A stretch of DNA of 64,000 nucleotides from Candidatus Alistipes faecigallinarum. GTDB taxonomy: Bacteria > Bacteroidota > Bacteroidia > Bacteroidales > Rikenellaceae. Position 1 is the stretch's first letter, and the number at the start of each line of letters is the position of its first letter. The translations under genes and the position numbers were made by a program. The stretch is taken from positions 85,316 to 149,315 of the forward strand of contig DXDG01000003.1 of the NCBI GenBank assembly GCA_019115605.1, written 5' to 3'. The notes beneath the pieces are model-generated. The model made no database searches. It saw only the letters and a list, made by a program, of their open reading frames with translations, and was not told the DNA's origin. This document shows positions 22,174 to 31,825 of this stretch, piece by piece.

Positions 22174-22992
22174 CTACTGCCGGACGATCTCTATCTCGAA
22201 GAGCCGGCTCCAGTTCTTGCCCGTAACGAAGATGCGGCCCGTCGCGGCGTCGTAGGCGATGCCGTTCAGCACGTCGGTCTGCGGCGTGCGCTCCTCCGCC
22301 GGAAGCAGCCCCGTCAGATCGACGATCCCCTCGACGCGGCCCGTCGCGGGGTCGATGATGACGATCTGGTCGGTCGTGTAGACGTTGGCCCAGATCTTCC
22401 CGTCGATCCACTCCAGCTCGTTGAGAAAATCGACGGGCTCGCCCCGCAGCGTTACGGTTGTGGTCCGCTCGCGGCGGAACGTTTCGGGGTCGATCGTATA
22501 GAGGTTGGCCGTTCCGTCGGTCATGTAGAGCTTCTCGCCGTCGGTCGTCAGTCCCCAGCCTTCGCCGGCATAGCGGTGGTCGCGGATCTTCTTCCGCGTT
22601 GCGAGGTCGTAGACGTGTGCCGTATTCGACTGCCAGGTCAGCTGGTAGAGCTTGCCGTCGAGCAGCGTGATACCCTCGCCGAACTCCGTGCGCGGCAGGC
22701 GGAAGAGCACCTCCGTCTTTCCCGTTTCTATCTCTGTCCGCTGCACGACCGAGGCTCCGTACTCTCCCGTGCCCTCCCAGAGTGCGCCGTCGGCATATTG
22801 CAGCCCCTGCGTATAGGAGGTGGTGGCGTGCGGGTGTACGGCCCGGATGCGGTAGGTATAATAAAGGGGGTCCGCCGTTTCGGCAGCGCGTGTCGCGGCG
22901 GCCGTGCGGGCCGTGTGGGCGGTCGGGCCGCCGCAGGCGGAGAGCAGGGTTGCGGCAGCCGCGAGCGTAAGTGCGATTCGTTTCATCATCAT
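22174..22992 (-). CDS. Glutaminyl-peptide cyclotransferase (plant-type beta-propeller), lipoprotein
   Basis: A 272-residue protein with a clean lipobox (LSAC, Cys20), then a five-bladed beta-propeller of the plant/bacterial glutamine cyclotransferase family. Motifs include SYTQGLQYADGALWEGTGEYG, GEGITLLDGKLYQLTW, GEGWGLTTDGEKLYMTDGT and FLNELEWIDGKIWANVY. The family converts N-terminal Gln to pyroglutamate. In Bacteroidetes this fits the reported preference for Gln after signal-peptidase cleavage. It is the first gene of the metH-metF-M20-rnr run and is divergent from an exported S37 peptidase. Confidence 0.92.
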   Translation of the reverse strand: MMMKRIALTLAAAATLLSACGGPTAHTARTAAATRAAETADPLYYTYRIRAVHPHATTSYTQGLQYADGALWEGTGEYGASVVQRTEIETGKTEVLFRLPRTEFGEGITLLDGKLYQLTWQSNTAHVYDLATRKKIRDHRYAGEGWGLTTDGEKLYMTDGTANLYTIDPETFRRERTTTVTLRGEPVDFLNELEWIDGKIWANVYTTDQIVIIDPATGRVEGIVDLTGLLPAEERTPQTDVLNGIAYDAATGRIFVTGKNWSRLFEIEIVRQ

Positions 22993-23006
22993 CCGAAATA
23001 AGCATG

Positions 23007-23014
23007 CAAAGATA
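23007..23014 (-). promoter_or_regulatory. -7 element for the cyclotransferase-met operon
   Basis: On the minus strand this reads TATCTTTG, a perfect TAnnTTTG, 14 bases before the cyclotransferase start. No clear -33 is seen. Confidence 0.65.
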
Positions 23015-23078
23015 CGGATTTTGCGTCAGAGTACCGCGCCGAATTGCAGATTTGTATTGCGGCGCGCCGAAAAAAGCG

Positions 23079-23086
23079 TATCTTTG
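23079..23086 (+). promoter_or_regulatory. -7 element for the S37 peptidase gene
   Basis: TATCTTTG, 24 bases before the start codon. A weak -33 (ATTG at 23056-23059) lies 19 bases upstream. Confidence 0.6.
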
Positions 23087-23110
23087 TCGAATCAAACCAC
23101 TTTCCGAATC

Positions 23111-24409
23111 ATGATGTTGAAACGAACCGCACTTGTTAGTCTGCTTCTGCTGGCCGTCTGCTTCTCCGTTTTCGGAGCCGACGGCGGCGAGATCGAACGG
23201 CGCATCGCCGCTCTCGAAGGCGTTACGGAGACGAAGGCGCTCCCCTCGGGCGAATTCGCCGGAAAATACGAGGTCATGATCGAACAGCCGCTCGACTGGC
23301 GCCGCCCCGCGAAGGGAACGTTCCTCCAGCGGGTGGTGGTGATGCATGTCGGCTGGGACCGCCCCACGGTGCTCATCACGCAGGGCTATGACGCCAACTT
23401 TGCCCTTCCCGAACGTTACCGCGACGAACTGTCGAAACTCTTCGATGCGAATATCGTCTTTGTCGAGCACCGCTACTTCGACCGCTCGACGCCCGACCCG
23501 CTCGACTGGAAATACCTCACGGCCGAAAATTCGGCCCATGACCTGCACCGCATCCGGACGCTCTTCGCGTCGCTCTATCCGGGCAAGTGGATCGCCTCGG
23601 GCATCAGCAAGGGCGGCACGACGACGATGCTCTACGCCACCTTCTTCCCCGGCGACGTGGATATCTACGTTCCCTATGTGGGTCCCGTCTGCCGGGCCGT
23701 CGAGGACAAGCGCTTTGAACCCTATCTCGCACAGGTGGGAACCCCCGAGAGCCGTGCCGCCGTGCGGGCGCTGCAGACCGAGCTCTTCCGCCGCAAGGCC
23801 GACCTGCTGCCCGCTTTCAGCGCCTTCTGCAACGAGAAGGGCTATACGTTCCGCATCCCCGTGGAGGAGGTCTTCGACTACTGCACGCTGGAGGTGGGCT
23901 TCGCCCTCTGGCAGTGGGGATTCGATCCCGCGAAACTCCCCTCGACGGAGGCTTCGGACCAGGAGCTGCTCGACTTTCTGCTCGCCAGCGCCGGGCCGGA
24001 CTACTTTTCCGTGGGTAACGCGCAGGCCCCCTTCTTCGTGCAGGCGGCCCGCGAGCTGGGCTACTATCCCTATGACGCGGAACCTTTCCGCGCCTACACG
24101 TCGGTCGATACGCGGGACTACCTGCGCCGTATCTTCCTCCCCGAGGAGCTGCGCCATGTGAAGTTCTCGAAACGGCTGGGACGCCGCATGACCCGCTATC
24201 TGAAGCGCAACGATCCGCGGATGATCTTCATCTACGGCGGCGACGATCCCTGGTCGGCACCTGGAGCCGCATGGGCCGCAACGCCCGACAAGCGCAACAT
24301 GAAGGCCTTCGTCCAGCCCGGAGGCAGCCACCGCACGCGTATTCTGACGCTTCCCGATTCGATGCGCCGCGAGGCTGTCGCAACGCTGCGCGCCTGGCTT
24401 GAGGAGTAG
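23111..24409 (+). CDS. Exported S37 family serine aminopeptidase (PS-10 type)
   Basis: A 432-residue alpha/beta-hydrolase with signal peptide (residues 1-23). I start it at the double ATG at 23111, just after a TATCTTTG promoter; an upstream in-frame ATG lies within the divergent promoter region and is rejected. The nucleophile elbow GISKGG places the catalytic serine at residue 166. EQPLDW, VEHRYFDRSTP and the late GGDDPWSAPG and GGSHRTRI blocks fit peptidase S37, tripeptidyl aminopeptidases known in Streptomyces and common in Bacteroidetes. It likely processes peptides in the periplasm or outside the cell. Confidence 0.88.
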   Translation: MMLKRTALVSLLLLAVCFSVFGADGGEIERRIAALEGVTETKALPSGEFAGKYEVMIEQPLDWRRPAKGTFLQRVVVMHVGWDRPTVLITQGYDANFALPERYRDELSKLFDANIVFVEHRYFDRSTPDPLDWKYLTAENSAHDLHRIRTLFASLYPGKWIASGISKGGTTTMLYATFFPGDVDIYVPYVGPVCRAVEDKRFEPYLAQVGTPESRAAVRALQTELFRRKADLLPAFSAFCNEKGYTFRIPVEEVFDYCTLEVGFALWQWGFDPAKLPSTEASDQELLDFLLASAGPDYFSVGNAQAPFFVQAARELGYYPYDAEPFRAYTSVDTRDYLRRIFLPEELRHVKFSKRLGRRMTRYLKRNDPRMIFIYGGDDPWSAPGAAWAATPDKRNMKAFVQPGGSHRTRILTLPDSMRREAVATLRAWLEE

Positions 24410-24412
24410 TCC

Positions 24413-24480
24413 GGCTTGCCGGGCCACCGCCGCTTGCCGGGCCGCCGGCGGTGTCCGTTCCCGCCTTTCGGGCGGGGCCG
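24413..24480. other. GC-rich hairpins and an 11-base direct repeat after the S37 gene
   Basis: CTTGCCGGGCC occurs twice (24415 and 24433). CACCGCCG at 24425 pairs with CGGCGGTG at 24446, and a second hairpin (CCCGCC/GGGCGG) follows. There is no T-run, so this is at best a weak or factor-dependent terminator. Confidence 0.3.
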
Positions 24481-24536
24481 CATGCCGCCCGCGAAAATAA
24501 TTGTCGGTTTGCATTGCCGTTAATGCTTTTATTTCG

Positions 24537-24544
24537 TATCTTTG
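24537..24544 (+). promoter_or_regulatory. -7 element for tig
   Basis: TATCTTTG, 44 bases before the tig start. An ATTG at 24513-24516 with a 20-base spacer may serve as -33. Confidence 0.65.
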
Positions 24545-24588
24545 CAGCCCGATTCCGAGAGTGAAAACAATATAACAACCGATTCAAT

Positions 24589-25914
24589 ATGAATATCGTA
24601 AGAGAACAACGCGAGCAGAACACCTCGCTCATCAAGGTTACCGTGGGCGAGCAGGATTACGCGCAGGAGGTCGACAAGGCACTGCGCGAGTACAAGCGCA
24701 AGGCCAACATTCCGGGCTTCCGTCCGGGCATGGTCCCCATGGGCATCATCCGGAAAATGTACGGCAAGGGCGTGCTGGCCGAGCAGTCCTACCGCAAGGC
24801 GTCGAACGCCGTTTTCGAGTATCTCCAGAAGGAGAATATCGACTATCTGGGCGATGTGATCCCCTCGGAGGAGCAGGGTGCCTTCGACTTCGACAACGGC
24901 AAGGAGTTCGAGTTCGTGTTCGAGATCGGCGAGGCTCCGGAGATCAAGCTCGACCTGTCGGAGAAGGACAAGCTGACCTACCACAAGATCAAGATCGAGA
25001 AGAAGATGCACGACGACTACCGTTCGAACTTCCTGCGTCGCTTCGGCCGTCTGGTCGATGCCGGGGAGGTTACCTCGGACGAGGCGCTGACCGTCACGCT
25101 CGACAACGGCGAGATGAAGGTCGAGGATGCCTATGTGGGTCTGATCTCGATGAGCGAGGAGGATCGCAAGCCCTTCCTCGGCCAGAAGGTGGGCTACAAG
25201 ACGAAGGTGAACATCAACGAACTCTATCGCAATCCGGCGCAGCGCGCCGCCTGCCTGCAGGTCAAGGAGTCGGAGCTGGAGGGCATCAACCCCGAGTTCG
25301 AGCTGGAGATCACCAAGATCCGCAAGTTCGCCGAGCCGGAGGTCAATGAGGAGTTCCTCAAGATGGCCTTCCCCGCCGGCAACGTGAAGAGCGCCGAGGA
25401 GTTCGAGCAGTTCATCGACGCGCAGATCGAATCCGAGCTGCGCCGCGAGAGCGACTATCTCTTCACGCTCGAGGTGCGCGACTACCTCGTCAAGAAAGCC
25501 GACCTGAAGATGCCCGAGGCTTTCCTCAAGCGCTGGCTCTACACGATCAACGAGGGCAAGTTCACGATGGAGGAGATCGAGAAGGACTTTGCCCAGTTCC
25601 TCAAGATGTTCACCTGGAACTACATCCAGAAGCACTTCATCAAGGCCGACAACCTCACCGTAACGAAGGAGGAGGCGCAGGCCGAGGCGAAGGCGCTGGC
25701 TGCCGCCCAGTTCGCGCAGTACGGCATGCCGTCGGCTCCCGATGACATGCTGGCCGGCTATGCCGAGAAGATCCTTGCCGACAAGGAGCAGGGTCAGAAG
25801 ATCTACGAGAAGCTCTACGAGGTGAAGGTCGTCGAGGACGTGAAGTCGAAGATCAAGGTAACGGAAAAGGCCGTATCCGCCGACGATTTCGCCAAACTGG
25901 CCCAGGCGCTTTAG
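24589..25914 (+). CDS. tig: Trigger factor
   Basis: A 441-residue ribosome-associated chaperone. The N-terminal ribosome-docking loop GFRPGMVP is clear at about residue 43, and the helical arms occupy the C-terminal half. The middle PPIase-like region is weakly recognisable, as usual in Bacteroidetes. It precedes clpP and clpX in the classic order tig-clpP-clpX, but a strong terminator hairpin lies between tig and clpP. Confidence 0.92.
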   Translation: MNIVREQREQNTSLIKVTVGEQDYAQEVDKALREYKRKANIPGFRPGMVPMGIIRKMYGKGVLAEQSYRKASNAVFEYLQKENIDYLGDVIPSEEQGAFDFDNGKEFEFVFEIGEAPEIKLDLSEKDKLTYHKIKIEKKMHDDYRSNFLRRFGRLVDAGEVTSDEALTVTLDNGEMKVEDAYVGLISMSEEDRKPFLGQKVGYKTKVNINELYRNPAQRAACLQVKESELEGINPEFELEITKIRKFAEPEVNEEFLKMAFPAGNVKSAEEFEQFIDAQIESELRRESDYLFTLEVRDYLVKKADLKMPEAFLKRWLYTINEGKFTMEEIEKDFAQFLKMFTWNYIQKHFIKADNLTVTKEEAQAEAKALAAAQFAQYGMPSAPDDMLAGYAEKILADKEQGQKIYEKLYEVKVVEDVKSKIKVTEKAVSADDFAKLAQAL

Positions 25915-25939
25915 TTTTTGCGGGGAAATCCGTAACTTC

Positions 25940-25977
25940 GGACTTTGCAGGCTTGAAGTTTGCAAAGTCCTTTTTTT
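25940..25977 (+). terminator. Terminator between tig and clpP
   Basis: GGACTTTGCA (25940-25949) pairs with TGCAAAGTCC (25961-25970), followed directly by seven T. It starts 26 bases after the tig stop and ends 20 bases before clpP, so clpPX expression needs readthrough or its own promoter. Confidence 0.85.
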
Positions 25978-25997
25978 GACAGAAAAACACATGCGAC

Positions 25998-26669
25998 ATG
26001 ACTTCCGAATTTGAAAAATACGCCCGGCTGCACCGGGGTATCAGCTCGCTCCGGCTGCATGACTTCCAGTCCGTGAGCGCTTCTTACGTTTCGCCGACGA
26101 TCATCGAGGAGCGCCAGCTCAACGTGGCGACGATGGATGTCTTCTCGCGTCTGATGATGGACCGCATCATCTTCCTCGGGGCTCCGATCTACGACGATGC
26201 CGCCAACATCATCCAGGCGCAGCTGCTCTTCCTCGAATCGACCGATCCCGACAAGGATATCCAGATCTACATCAACTCGCCGGGCGGCTCCGTCTCGGCC
26301 GGTCTGGGCATCTACGACACGATGCAGCTGGTCAATCCCGACGTGACGACCATCTGCACGGGACTGGCCGCCTCGATGGGCGCCGTGCTGCTCGCCGCAG
26401 GTGCACACGGCAAGCGCTCGGCGCTGCCCCATTCGCGGGTGATGATCCACCAGCCGCTGGGCGGTGCGCAGGGACAGGCCTCCGATATCGAGATCACGGC
26501 GCGTGAGATCCTGAAGACCAAGCGGGAGCTCTACGAGATCCTCGCCGCCCATACGGGCGCCTCGCTGCGCAAGATCGAGAAGGATGCCGACCGCGACTGC
26601 TGGATGTCGGCCCGCGAGGCCAAGGAGTACGGCCTGATCGACGAAGTACTCTCCAAACGTGAAAAATAA
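25998..26669 (+). CDS. clpP: ATP-dependent Clp protease proteolytic subunit
   Basis: A 223-residue serine protease subunit with the complete catalytic triad: S126 in [12 protein letters not shown]151 in HSRVMIHQP and D200 in the DRDCWMSA segment. The N terminus is about 20 residues longer than in E. coli's processed form, consistent with a propeptide. It forms the barrel driven by ClpX, encoded five bases downstream, and possibly by the ClpC-type ATPase encoded at 43.2-45.7 kb. Confidence 0.96.
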   Translation: MTSEFEKYARLHRGISSLRLHDFQSVSASYVSPTIIEERQLNVATMDVFSRLMMDRIIFLGAPIYDDAANIIQAQLLFLESTDPDKDIQIYINSPGGSVSAGLGIYDTMQLVNPDVTTICTGLAASMGAVLLAAGAHGKRSALPHSRVMIHQPLGGAQGQASDIEITAREILKTKRELYEILAAHTGASLRKIEKDADRDCWMSAREAKEYGLIDEVLSKREK

Positions 26670-26674
26670 CAGAG

Positions 26675-27949
26675 ATGGCACAGCATAAAAACGGCAACGG
26701 CACGACGCCCCGCGACGGGGAGTGCTGCTCGTTCTGCGGCGCCCGGCGCTCGGAGGTGGAGATCATGTTCCAGGGCGTGAACGGCGCCTCGATCTGCAAC
26801 AAATGCATCGAGAACGGTTACAAGATCCTGCATGACAACGGCCTCGTGCCCGCCGACAAGCGGCAGGCCGCGGCCCCGCTGAAGATGGAGGAGCTGCTCA
26901 AGCCCGCGGAGATCAAGGCCTTCCTCGACCAGTACGTCATCGGACAGGATGCCGCCAAGCGCTACATGTCCGTGGCGGTCTACAACCACTACAAGCGCCT
27001 GGTCTATGCGCCGAAGGCGGAGGACGTCGAGCTCGACAAGTCGAACATCGTGCTGGTGGGACCCACCGGCACGGGCAAGACGCTGCTGGCCCGGACGATC
27101 GCCAAGCTGCTGAAGGTCCCCTTTACGATCGTCGATGCCACGGTGCTCACCGAGGCGGGCTATGTCGGCGAGGATGTCGAGAGCATTCTCTCGCGGCTGC
27201 TGCAGGTTGCCGACTACGACGTGGCGCAGGCCGAGCGGGGTATCGTCTTCATCGACGAGATCGACAAGATCGCCCGCAAGGGCGACAACCCCTCGATCAC
27301 GCGCGACGTCTCGGGCGAGGGCGTGCAGCAGGCGCTGCTGAAGATCCTCGAGGGTACGGTGGTGAACGTACCGCCCCAGGGAGGCCGCAAGCACCCCGAG
27401 CAGAAGTTCATCCAGGTCGATACGCGCAACATCCTCTTCATCTGCGGCGGAGCGTTCGACGGCATCGAGAAGCGCATCGCCCAGCGGCTCAACACGCGGG
27501 CCATGGGCTACGGGCGCATCCAGGCCGACCCGATCGACCGGGGCAACCTGATGCAGTATGTTACGCCCCAGGACCTCAAGTCGTTCGGACTGATCCCCGA
27601 GCTGGTGGGACGTCTTCCGGTGCTGACCTACATGCAGCCGCTTGACCGCAAGGCGCTGCGTTCGATCCTCACCGAGCCGCGGAACGCCATCATCAAGCAG
27701 TACGTGCAGCTCTTCGCGCTCGACGGCGTGAAGCTGACCTTCGACGAGGAGGTGCTCGACTATATTGTCGACAAGGCCGTGGAGTTCAAGCTCGGGGCCC
27801 GCGGCCTGCGCTCGATCTGCGAGGCGATCATGATGGACACGATGTTCGAGGTCCCGTCGAGCGACGTGCATGAATTCACCGTTACGCTGCCCTACGCGCG
27901 CCGGAAGGTCGAAAAAGCAAATATTCTGGAATTAAAGCAGGTCGGGTAG
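26675..27949 (+). CDS. clpX: ATP-dependent Clp protease ATP-binding subunit ClpX
   Basis: A 424-residue AAA+ unfoldase. The N-terminal zinc-binding domain has C18, C21, C41 and C44 (CSFC..CNKC). The Walker A loop GPTGTGKT is at residues 129-136, Walker B is [10 protein letters not shown], and the GYVGEDVES pore loop and [10 protein letters not shown] region are present. It is translated right after clpP. No terminator is visible before the transketolase promoter. Confidence 0.96.
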   Translation: MAQHKNGNGTTPRDGECCSFCGARRSEVEIMFQGVNGASICNKCIENGYKILHDNGLVPADKRQAAAPLKMEELLKPAEIKAFLDQYVIGQDAAKRYMSVAVYNHYKRLVYAPKAEDVELDKSNIVLVGPTGTGKTLLARTIAKLLKVPFTIVDATVLTEAGYVGEDVESILSRLLQVADYDVAQAERGIVFIDEIDKIARKGDNPSITRDVSGEGVQQALLKILEGTVVNVPPQGGRKHPEQKFIQVDTRNILFICGGAFDGIEKRIAQRLNTRAMGYGRIQADPIDRGNLMQYVTPQDLKSFGLIPELVGRLPVLTYMQPLDRKALRSILTEPRNAIIKQYVQLFALDGVKLTFDEEVLDYIVDKAVEFKLGARGLRSICEAIMMDTMFEVPSSDVHEFTVTLPYARRKVEKANILELKQVG

Positions 27950-27959
27950 CTTTTTTTGT

Positions 27960-27967
27960 TATCTTTG
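27960..27967 (+). promoter_or_regulatory. -7 element for the transketolase gene
   Basis: TATCTTTG begins 11 bases after the clpX stop, 92 bases before the transketolase start. It predicts a leader of about 85 bases that opens with a stable hairpin (27977-28014). Confidence 0.65.
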
Positions 27968-27976
27968 TAGAGGCTT

Positions 27977-28014
27977 GCCCGGCGGAGCCCTCGAAGGAGG
28001 CTCCGCGTGCGGGC
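27977..28014 (+). other. Stable hairpin at the start of the transketolase leader
   Basis: GCCCG pairs with CGGGC and GCGGAGCC (27982-27989) with GGCTCCGC (27999-28006) around a CTCGAAGGA loop; GTG bulges on the right. No T-run follows, so it is not a terminator. It may protect the 5' end or affect translation. Confidence 0.5.
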
Positions 28015-28058
28015 GAAGAGCAGCGACAACTACACAGAACACATAAAATACGAACTTC

Positions 28059-30092
28059 ATGTCATCTACAAATTCCAAACTTGCGCGTGTCGCCGACAAT
28101 ATCCGCATTCTGTCGGCCGCGATGGTTGAAAAGGCGAAATCGGGCCATCCGGGCGGTGCCATGGGCGGCGCGGACTTCATCACGGTGCTCTTCACCGAAT
28201 TTCTGCGCTACGATCCCGACAACATGGCCTATCCGCATCGCGACCGCTTCTTCCTCGATCCGGGACACATGTCGCCGATGCTCTATGCGACCCTGTCGCT
28301 TGCCGGCAACTATACGACCGGGGATCTGCAGTCGCTCCGGCAGTGGGGCAGCGTAACGCCCGGACACCCCGAGGTGGATGTGCTGCGCGGCGTGGAGAAT
28401 ACGTCGGGACCGCTGGGCCAGGGCCATGCCATGGCGCTGGGAGCCGCCATTGCCGAGCGTTTCCTCGCGGCGCGCTTCGGGGAGTGGATGGCACACCGCA
28501 CCTATGCCTATGTCTCGGACGGCAGCATCGAGGAGGAGGTCTCGCAGGGTGTGGGACGTATTGCCGGCCACCTCGGCCTCTCGAACTTCATCATGTACTA
28601 CGACGCCAACAACGTGCAGCTCTCGACCAAGGTGGACGAGGTGGACACGGAGAACGTCGCCATGAAGTACGAGGCGTGGGGCTGGAACGTGCTGACGATC
28701 GACGGCAACAACGTCAATGCGATCCGCGAGGCGCTCGTGGCCGCCGAGAGCGAGATGGAGCGTCCGACGCTGATCATCGGCCGCACGGTGATGGGCAAGG
28801 GAGCCAAGGGCCCCTCGGGCGAGAGCTTCGAGGACAAGGTCTCGACGCACGGACAGCCGCTGTCGGCCGCCGGTGCCGACGTGGCCGCCACGATCCGCAA
28901 CCTGGGCGGCGATCCCGACGATCCGTTTGCCGTTTTCGAGGAGAGCCGCGAGGTCTTCGCCGAACGCCGCGAGGCGCTGCGTGCCTGGGCCGCCGAGCGC
29001 GCCGCCGTCGAGAAGTCGTGGCGTGCCGAGCACAAGGAGCTGGCCCTCAAGCTTGACCGCTTTCTCTCGGGCGAGCTTCCCGAAATCGACTACAAGGCGA
29101 TCGAGGTGAAGGCGGACGTCGCTACGCGTGTCGCTTCGGCCGCCGTGCTGGGGGTCTATGCCGACAAGGTCGAGAACATGATCGTCTCGTCGGCCGACCT
29201 TTCGAATTCGGACAAGACGGACGGCTTCCTCAAGAAGACCAAGGCCTTCGAGAAGGGCGACTTTACGGGCCGCTTCTTCCAGGCCGGCGTTTCGGAGCTG
29301 ACGATGGTCTGCGTGATGAACGGCATGGCACTCCACGGAGGTGTCATTCCCGTCTGCGGCACCTTCTTCGTCTTCTCGGACTACATGAAGCCGGCGATCC
29401 GCATGTCGGCCCTCATGCGCCTGCATGTCATCTACGTCTGGTCGCACGACTCGTTCCGCGTGGGCGAGGACGGCCCGACGCACCAGCCCATCGAGCAGGA
29501 GGCCCAGATCCGCCTGATGGAGCACCTGCACAACCACCGGGGCGAGCGCTCGATGCTTGTACTGCGTCCGGCCGACGCCGACGAGGCGGTCATGGCCTGG
29601 AAACTCGCTCTCGAGGAGCAGCGTCCCGTAGGTCTTATCTTCTCGCGTCAGAACATCCGCAGCCTCAAGTCGATCTCGACGAGCCGCCGCGAGGAGGCCG
29701 CGCAGATCGCCAAGGGCGGTTATGTGGTGCGCGACGCCGCAAAACCCGTTGCTGTGCTCATCGCCTCGGGTTCGGAGGTCTCGACGCTCTCGGACGGCGC
29801 CGACCTGCTGGCCGCCGAGGGTACTCCGGTTCGCGTGGTGAGCGTCCCGAGCGAGGGGCTCTTCCGCGACCAGCCCCGCTCCTATCAGGAGAGCGTGCTG
29901 CCCGCGGGGCTGCCGCGTTACGGCATGACCTCGGGCCTTGAGATAAACCTCCGCGGCCTTGTGGGCGAGGCGGGCGTGATCCACGGTTTGAACCATTTCG
30001 GCTATTCGGCCCCCTTCAAGGTGCTCGACGAGAAGTTCGGATACAACGGCGAAACGGTGGCCGCCGAGGTGAAGAAGATGCTCGGCCGGTAA
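28059..30092 (+). CDS. tkt: Transketolase
   Basis: A full-length 677-residue thiamine diphosphate enzyme of the pentose phosphate pathway, exchanging two-carbon units between sugar phosphates. The N-terminal PP domain holds [21 protein letters not shown] and the TPP-binding SDGS..EEVSQG..NN block; the middle Pyr domain has [11 protein letters not shown] and [16 protein letters not shown]; the C-terminal domain is complete. Unlike some gut anaerobes, it is not split into two genes. Confidence 0.95.
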   Translation: MSSTNSKLARVADNIRILSAAMVEKAKSGHPGGAMGGADFITVLFTEFLRYDPDNMAYPHRDRFFLDPGHMSPMLYATLSLAGNYTTGDLQSLRQWGSVTPGHPEVDVLRGVENTSGPLGQGHAMALGAAIAERFLAARFGEWMAHRTYAYVSDGSIEEEVSQGVGRIAGHLGLSNFIMYYDANNVQLSTKVDEVDTENVAMKYEAWGWNVLTIDGNNVNAIREALVAAESEMERPTLIIGRTVMGKGAKGPSGESFEDKVSTHGQPLSAAGADVAATIRNLGGDPDDPFAVFEESREVFAERREALRAWAAERAAVEKSWRAEHKELALKLDRFLSGELPEIDYKAIEVKADVATRVASAAVLGVYADKVENMIVSSADLSNSDKTDGFLKKTKAFEKGDFTGRFFQAGVSELTMVCVMNGMALHGGVIPVCGTFFVFSDYMKPAIRMSALMRLHVIYVWSHDSFRVGEDGPTHQPIEQEAQIRLMEHLHNHRGERSMLVLRPADADEAVMAWKLALEEQRPVGLIFSRQNIRSLKSISTSRREEAAQIAKGGYVVRDAAKPVAVLIASGSEVSTLSDGADLLAAEGTPVRVVSVPSEGLFRDQPRSYQESVLPAGLPRYGMTSGLEINLRGLVGEAGVIHGLNHFGYSAPFKVLDEKFGYNGETVAAEVKKMLGR

Positions 30093-30118
30093 CAACCGTT
30101 GCCGACGGAAATCCTGTT

Positions 30119-30153
30119 CCGGGGCTCTGCAGGTGCGGAGCTCCGGATTTTTT
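30119..30153 (+). terminator. Terminator of the transketolase gene
   Basis: CCGGGGCTC (30119-30127) pairs with GAGCTCCGG (30138-30146), one G-T wobble, followed by ATTTTTT. Confidence 0.75.
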
Positions 30154-30173
30154 GTGGAAATATGCGGGGATGT

Positions 30174-30204
30174 TTTGCAAATCGGCAAAAACTCCTTATC
30201 TTTG
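30174..30204 (+). promoter_or_regulatory. metK promoter with a long leader
   Basis: TTTG at 30174-30177, exactly 19 bases, then TATCTTTG at 30197-30204: a consensus Bacteroidetes promoter. The predicted leader to the metK start is about 135 bases, AT-rich in its second half. I recognise no known SAM riboswitch in it. Confidence 0.8.
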
Positions 30205-30346
30205 CCCTCCCGTCTGTCAAGCGGGGAGATGTGGAAAGATTTGGACTGCTTGCAACCACAATAAAAAATCGCTAAAACAGCACGTTTTTTATTCCAACAG
30301 TCAATTTTTCCCATTTTATACGTTTAACCCTAAAAAACGGATAACA

Positions 30347-31651
30347 ATGGGCTTTTTATTTACATCGGAGTCGGTCTCCGAAGGACACCCCGACAAGGTC
30401 TCCGATCAGATTTCAGATGCCATTCTGGACGAATTCCTGCGCCACGACGCCAATTCGAAGGTAGCGTGCGAGACGCTCTGCACCACGGGTTTGGTGGTCG
30501 TTGCGGGCGAGGTGCGTTCGGAGGCGTATGTCGATGTGCAGGAGGTGGCGCGCCGCGTCATCGACCGCATCGGCTACACGAAGGGCGAGTATCGTTTCGA
30601 CAGCAATTCGTGCGGCATTCTCTCGGCCATCCACGAGCAGTCGCCCGACATCAACCAGGGCGTCGTGCGTGAGACGGAGGAGGAGCAGGGTGCCGGCGAC
30701 CAGGGCATCATGTTCGGCTACGCCTGCAACGAGACACGCGAGTACATGCCCGCAACGCTGATCCTCTCGCACGTCATCCTCAAGGAGCTGGCGGTGATCC
30801 GCCGTGAGGGCAAGGTGATGCGTTACCTGCGTCCCGACGCGAAGTCGCAGGTTACGATCGAGTACGACGAGCAGACGCGCAAGCCGCTGCGGGTCCATAC
30901 GATCGTCGTATCGACGCAGCACGACGAGTTCATCCTCCCGGGCGAGGGTCTTACGGAGAAGCAGGCCGAGCAGCAGATGCAGGAGCAGATCCGCGAGGAT
31001 GTGCGCACGATCCTCATTCCGCGTGTCAAGGCGCGCCTGGAGCGTGCCGGCGACAAACTCGCCGACCTGATTACGGGCGACTACATCCTGCATGTGAACC
31101 CCACGGGCAAGTTCGTCATCGGCGGCCCTCACGGGGACACGGGCCTCACGGGCCGCAAGATCATCGTCGATACCTACGGAGGCCGCGGTGCCCACGGCGG
31201 CGGCGCCTTCTCGGGCAAGGACTCCTCGAAGGTGGACCGCTCGGCCGCCTATGCCGCGCGGCACATTGCCAAGAATCTCGTGGCCGCGGGTGTCGCCGAC
31301 GAGGTGCTCGTCGAGCTGTCGTATGCCATCGGCATCGCGCAGCCGCTTTCGGTCTACGTCGATACCTACCGCTCGCAGCGTCCGGCAGCCCTTGCCGGCA
31401 TGACCGACGGGGAGATCGCCCGCCGCATCGAGAAGCTCTTCGACCTGCGCCCGGCGGCCATCGTCAAGCGTTTCGGTCTGAAGAACCCGATCTTCGAGGC
31501 AACGGCCTCCTACGGACACTTCGGAAACCGTCCCTACCGGAAGGTCGAGAAGGTGTGGGAACACGGACAGGAGGTCGAGCGTGAAATCGAATTCTTCGGC
31601 TGGGAGCGGCTCGACGCCGTGGATGCCATCCGTAAGGAATTCGGCCTGTAA
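30347..31651 (+). CDS. metK: S-adenosylmethionine synthetase
   Basis: A 434-residue enzyme making AdoMet from methionine and ATP. I use the start [17 protein letters not shown], the family's usual N terminus; 65 upstream in-frame codons contain the promoter and are rejected. Motifs: [43 protein letters not shown] (phosphate-binding loop). It completes the methyl cycle with metH and metF at 17.5-22.1 kb, which also consumes and supplies methionine. Confidence 0.97.
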   Translation: MGFLFTSESVSEGHPDKVSDQISDAILDEFLRHDANSKVACETLCTTGLVVVAGEVRSEAYVDVQEVARRVIDRIGYTKGEYRFDSNSCGILSAIHEQSPDINQGVVRETEEEQGAGDQGIMFGYACNETREYMPATLILSHVILKELAVIRREGKVMRYLRPDAKSQVTIEYDEQTRKPLRVHTIVVSTQHDEFILPGEGLTEKQAEQQMQEQIREDVRTILIPRVKARLERAGDKLADLITGDYILHVNPTGKFVIGGPHGDTGLTGRKIIVDTYGGRGAHGGGAFSGKDSSKVDRSAAYAARHIAKNLVAAGVADEVLVELSYAIGIAQPLSVYVDTYRSQRPAALAGMTDGEIARRIEKLFDLRPAAIVKRFGLKNPIFEATASYGHFGNRPYRKVEKVWEHGQEVEREIEFFGWERLDAVDAIRKEFGL

Positions 31652-31672
31652 ACATCTGACAACGTGAGTGAT

Positions 31673-31704
31673 CGGGGCATTCCGTCGGAGTGCCCCGTTT
31701 TTTT
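31673..31704 (+). terminator. metK terminator
   Basis: CGGGGCA..TCC pairs with GGA..TGCCCCG around GTC, followed by seven T. Confidence 0.9.
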
Positions 31705-31825
31705 GAAAAAAAGACATACTAATCCGCCCGCCGCTTGCGTTTGTCCTCCAAATGAACTTGAAAAACCGGTAATCTATGCAGTGAAATTGCCTCCGCATAA
31801 AGTGAATTTCAAAACTCGATTGATT

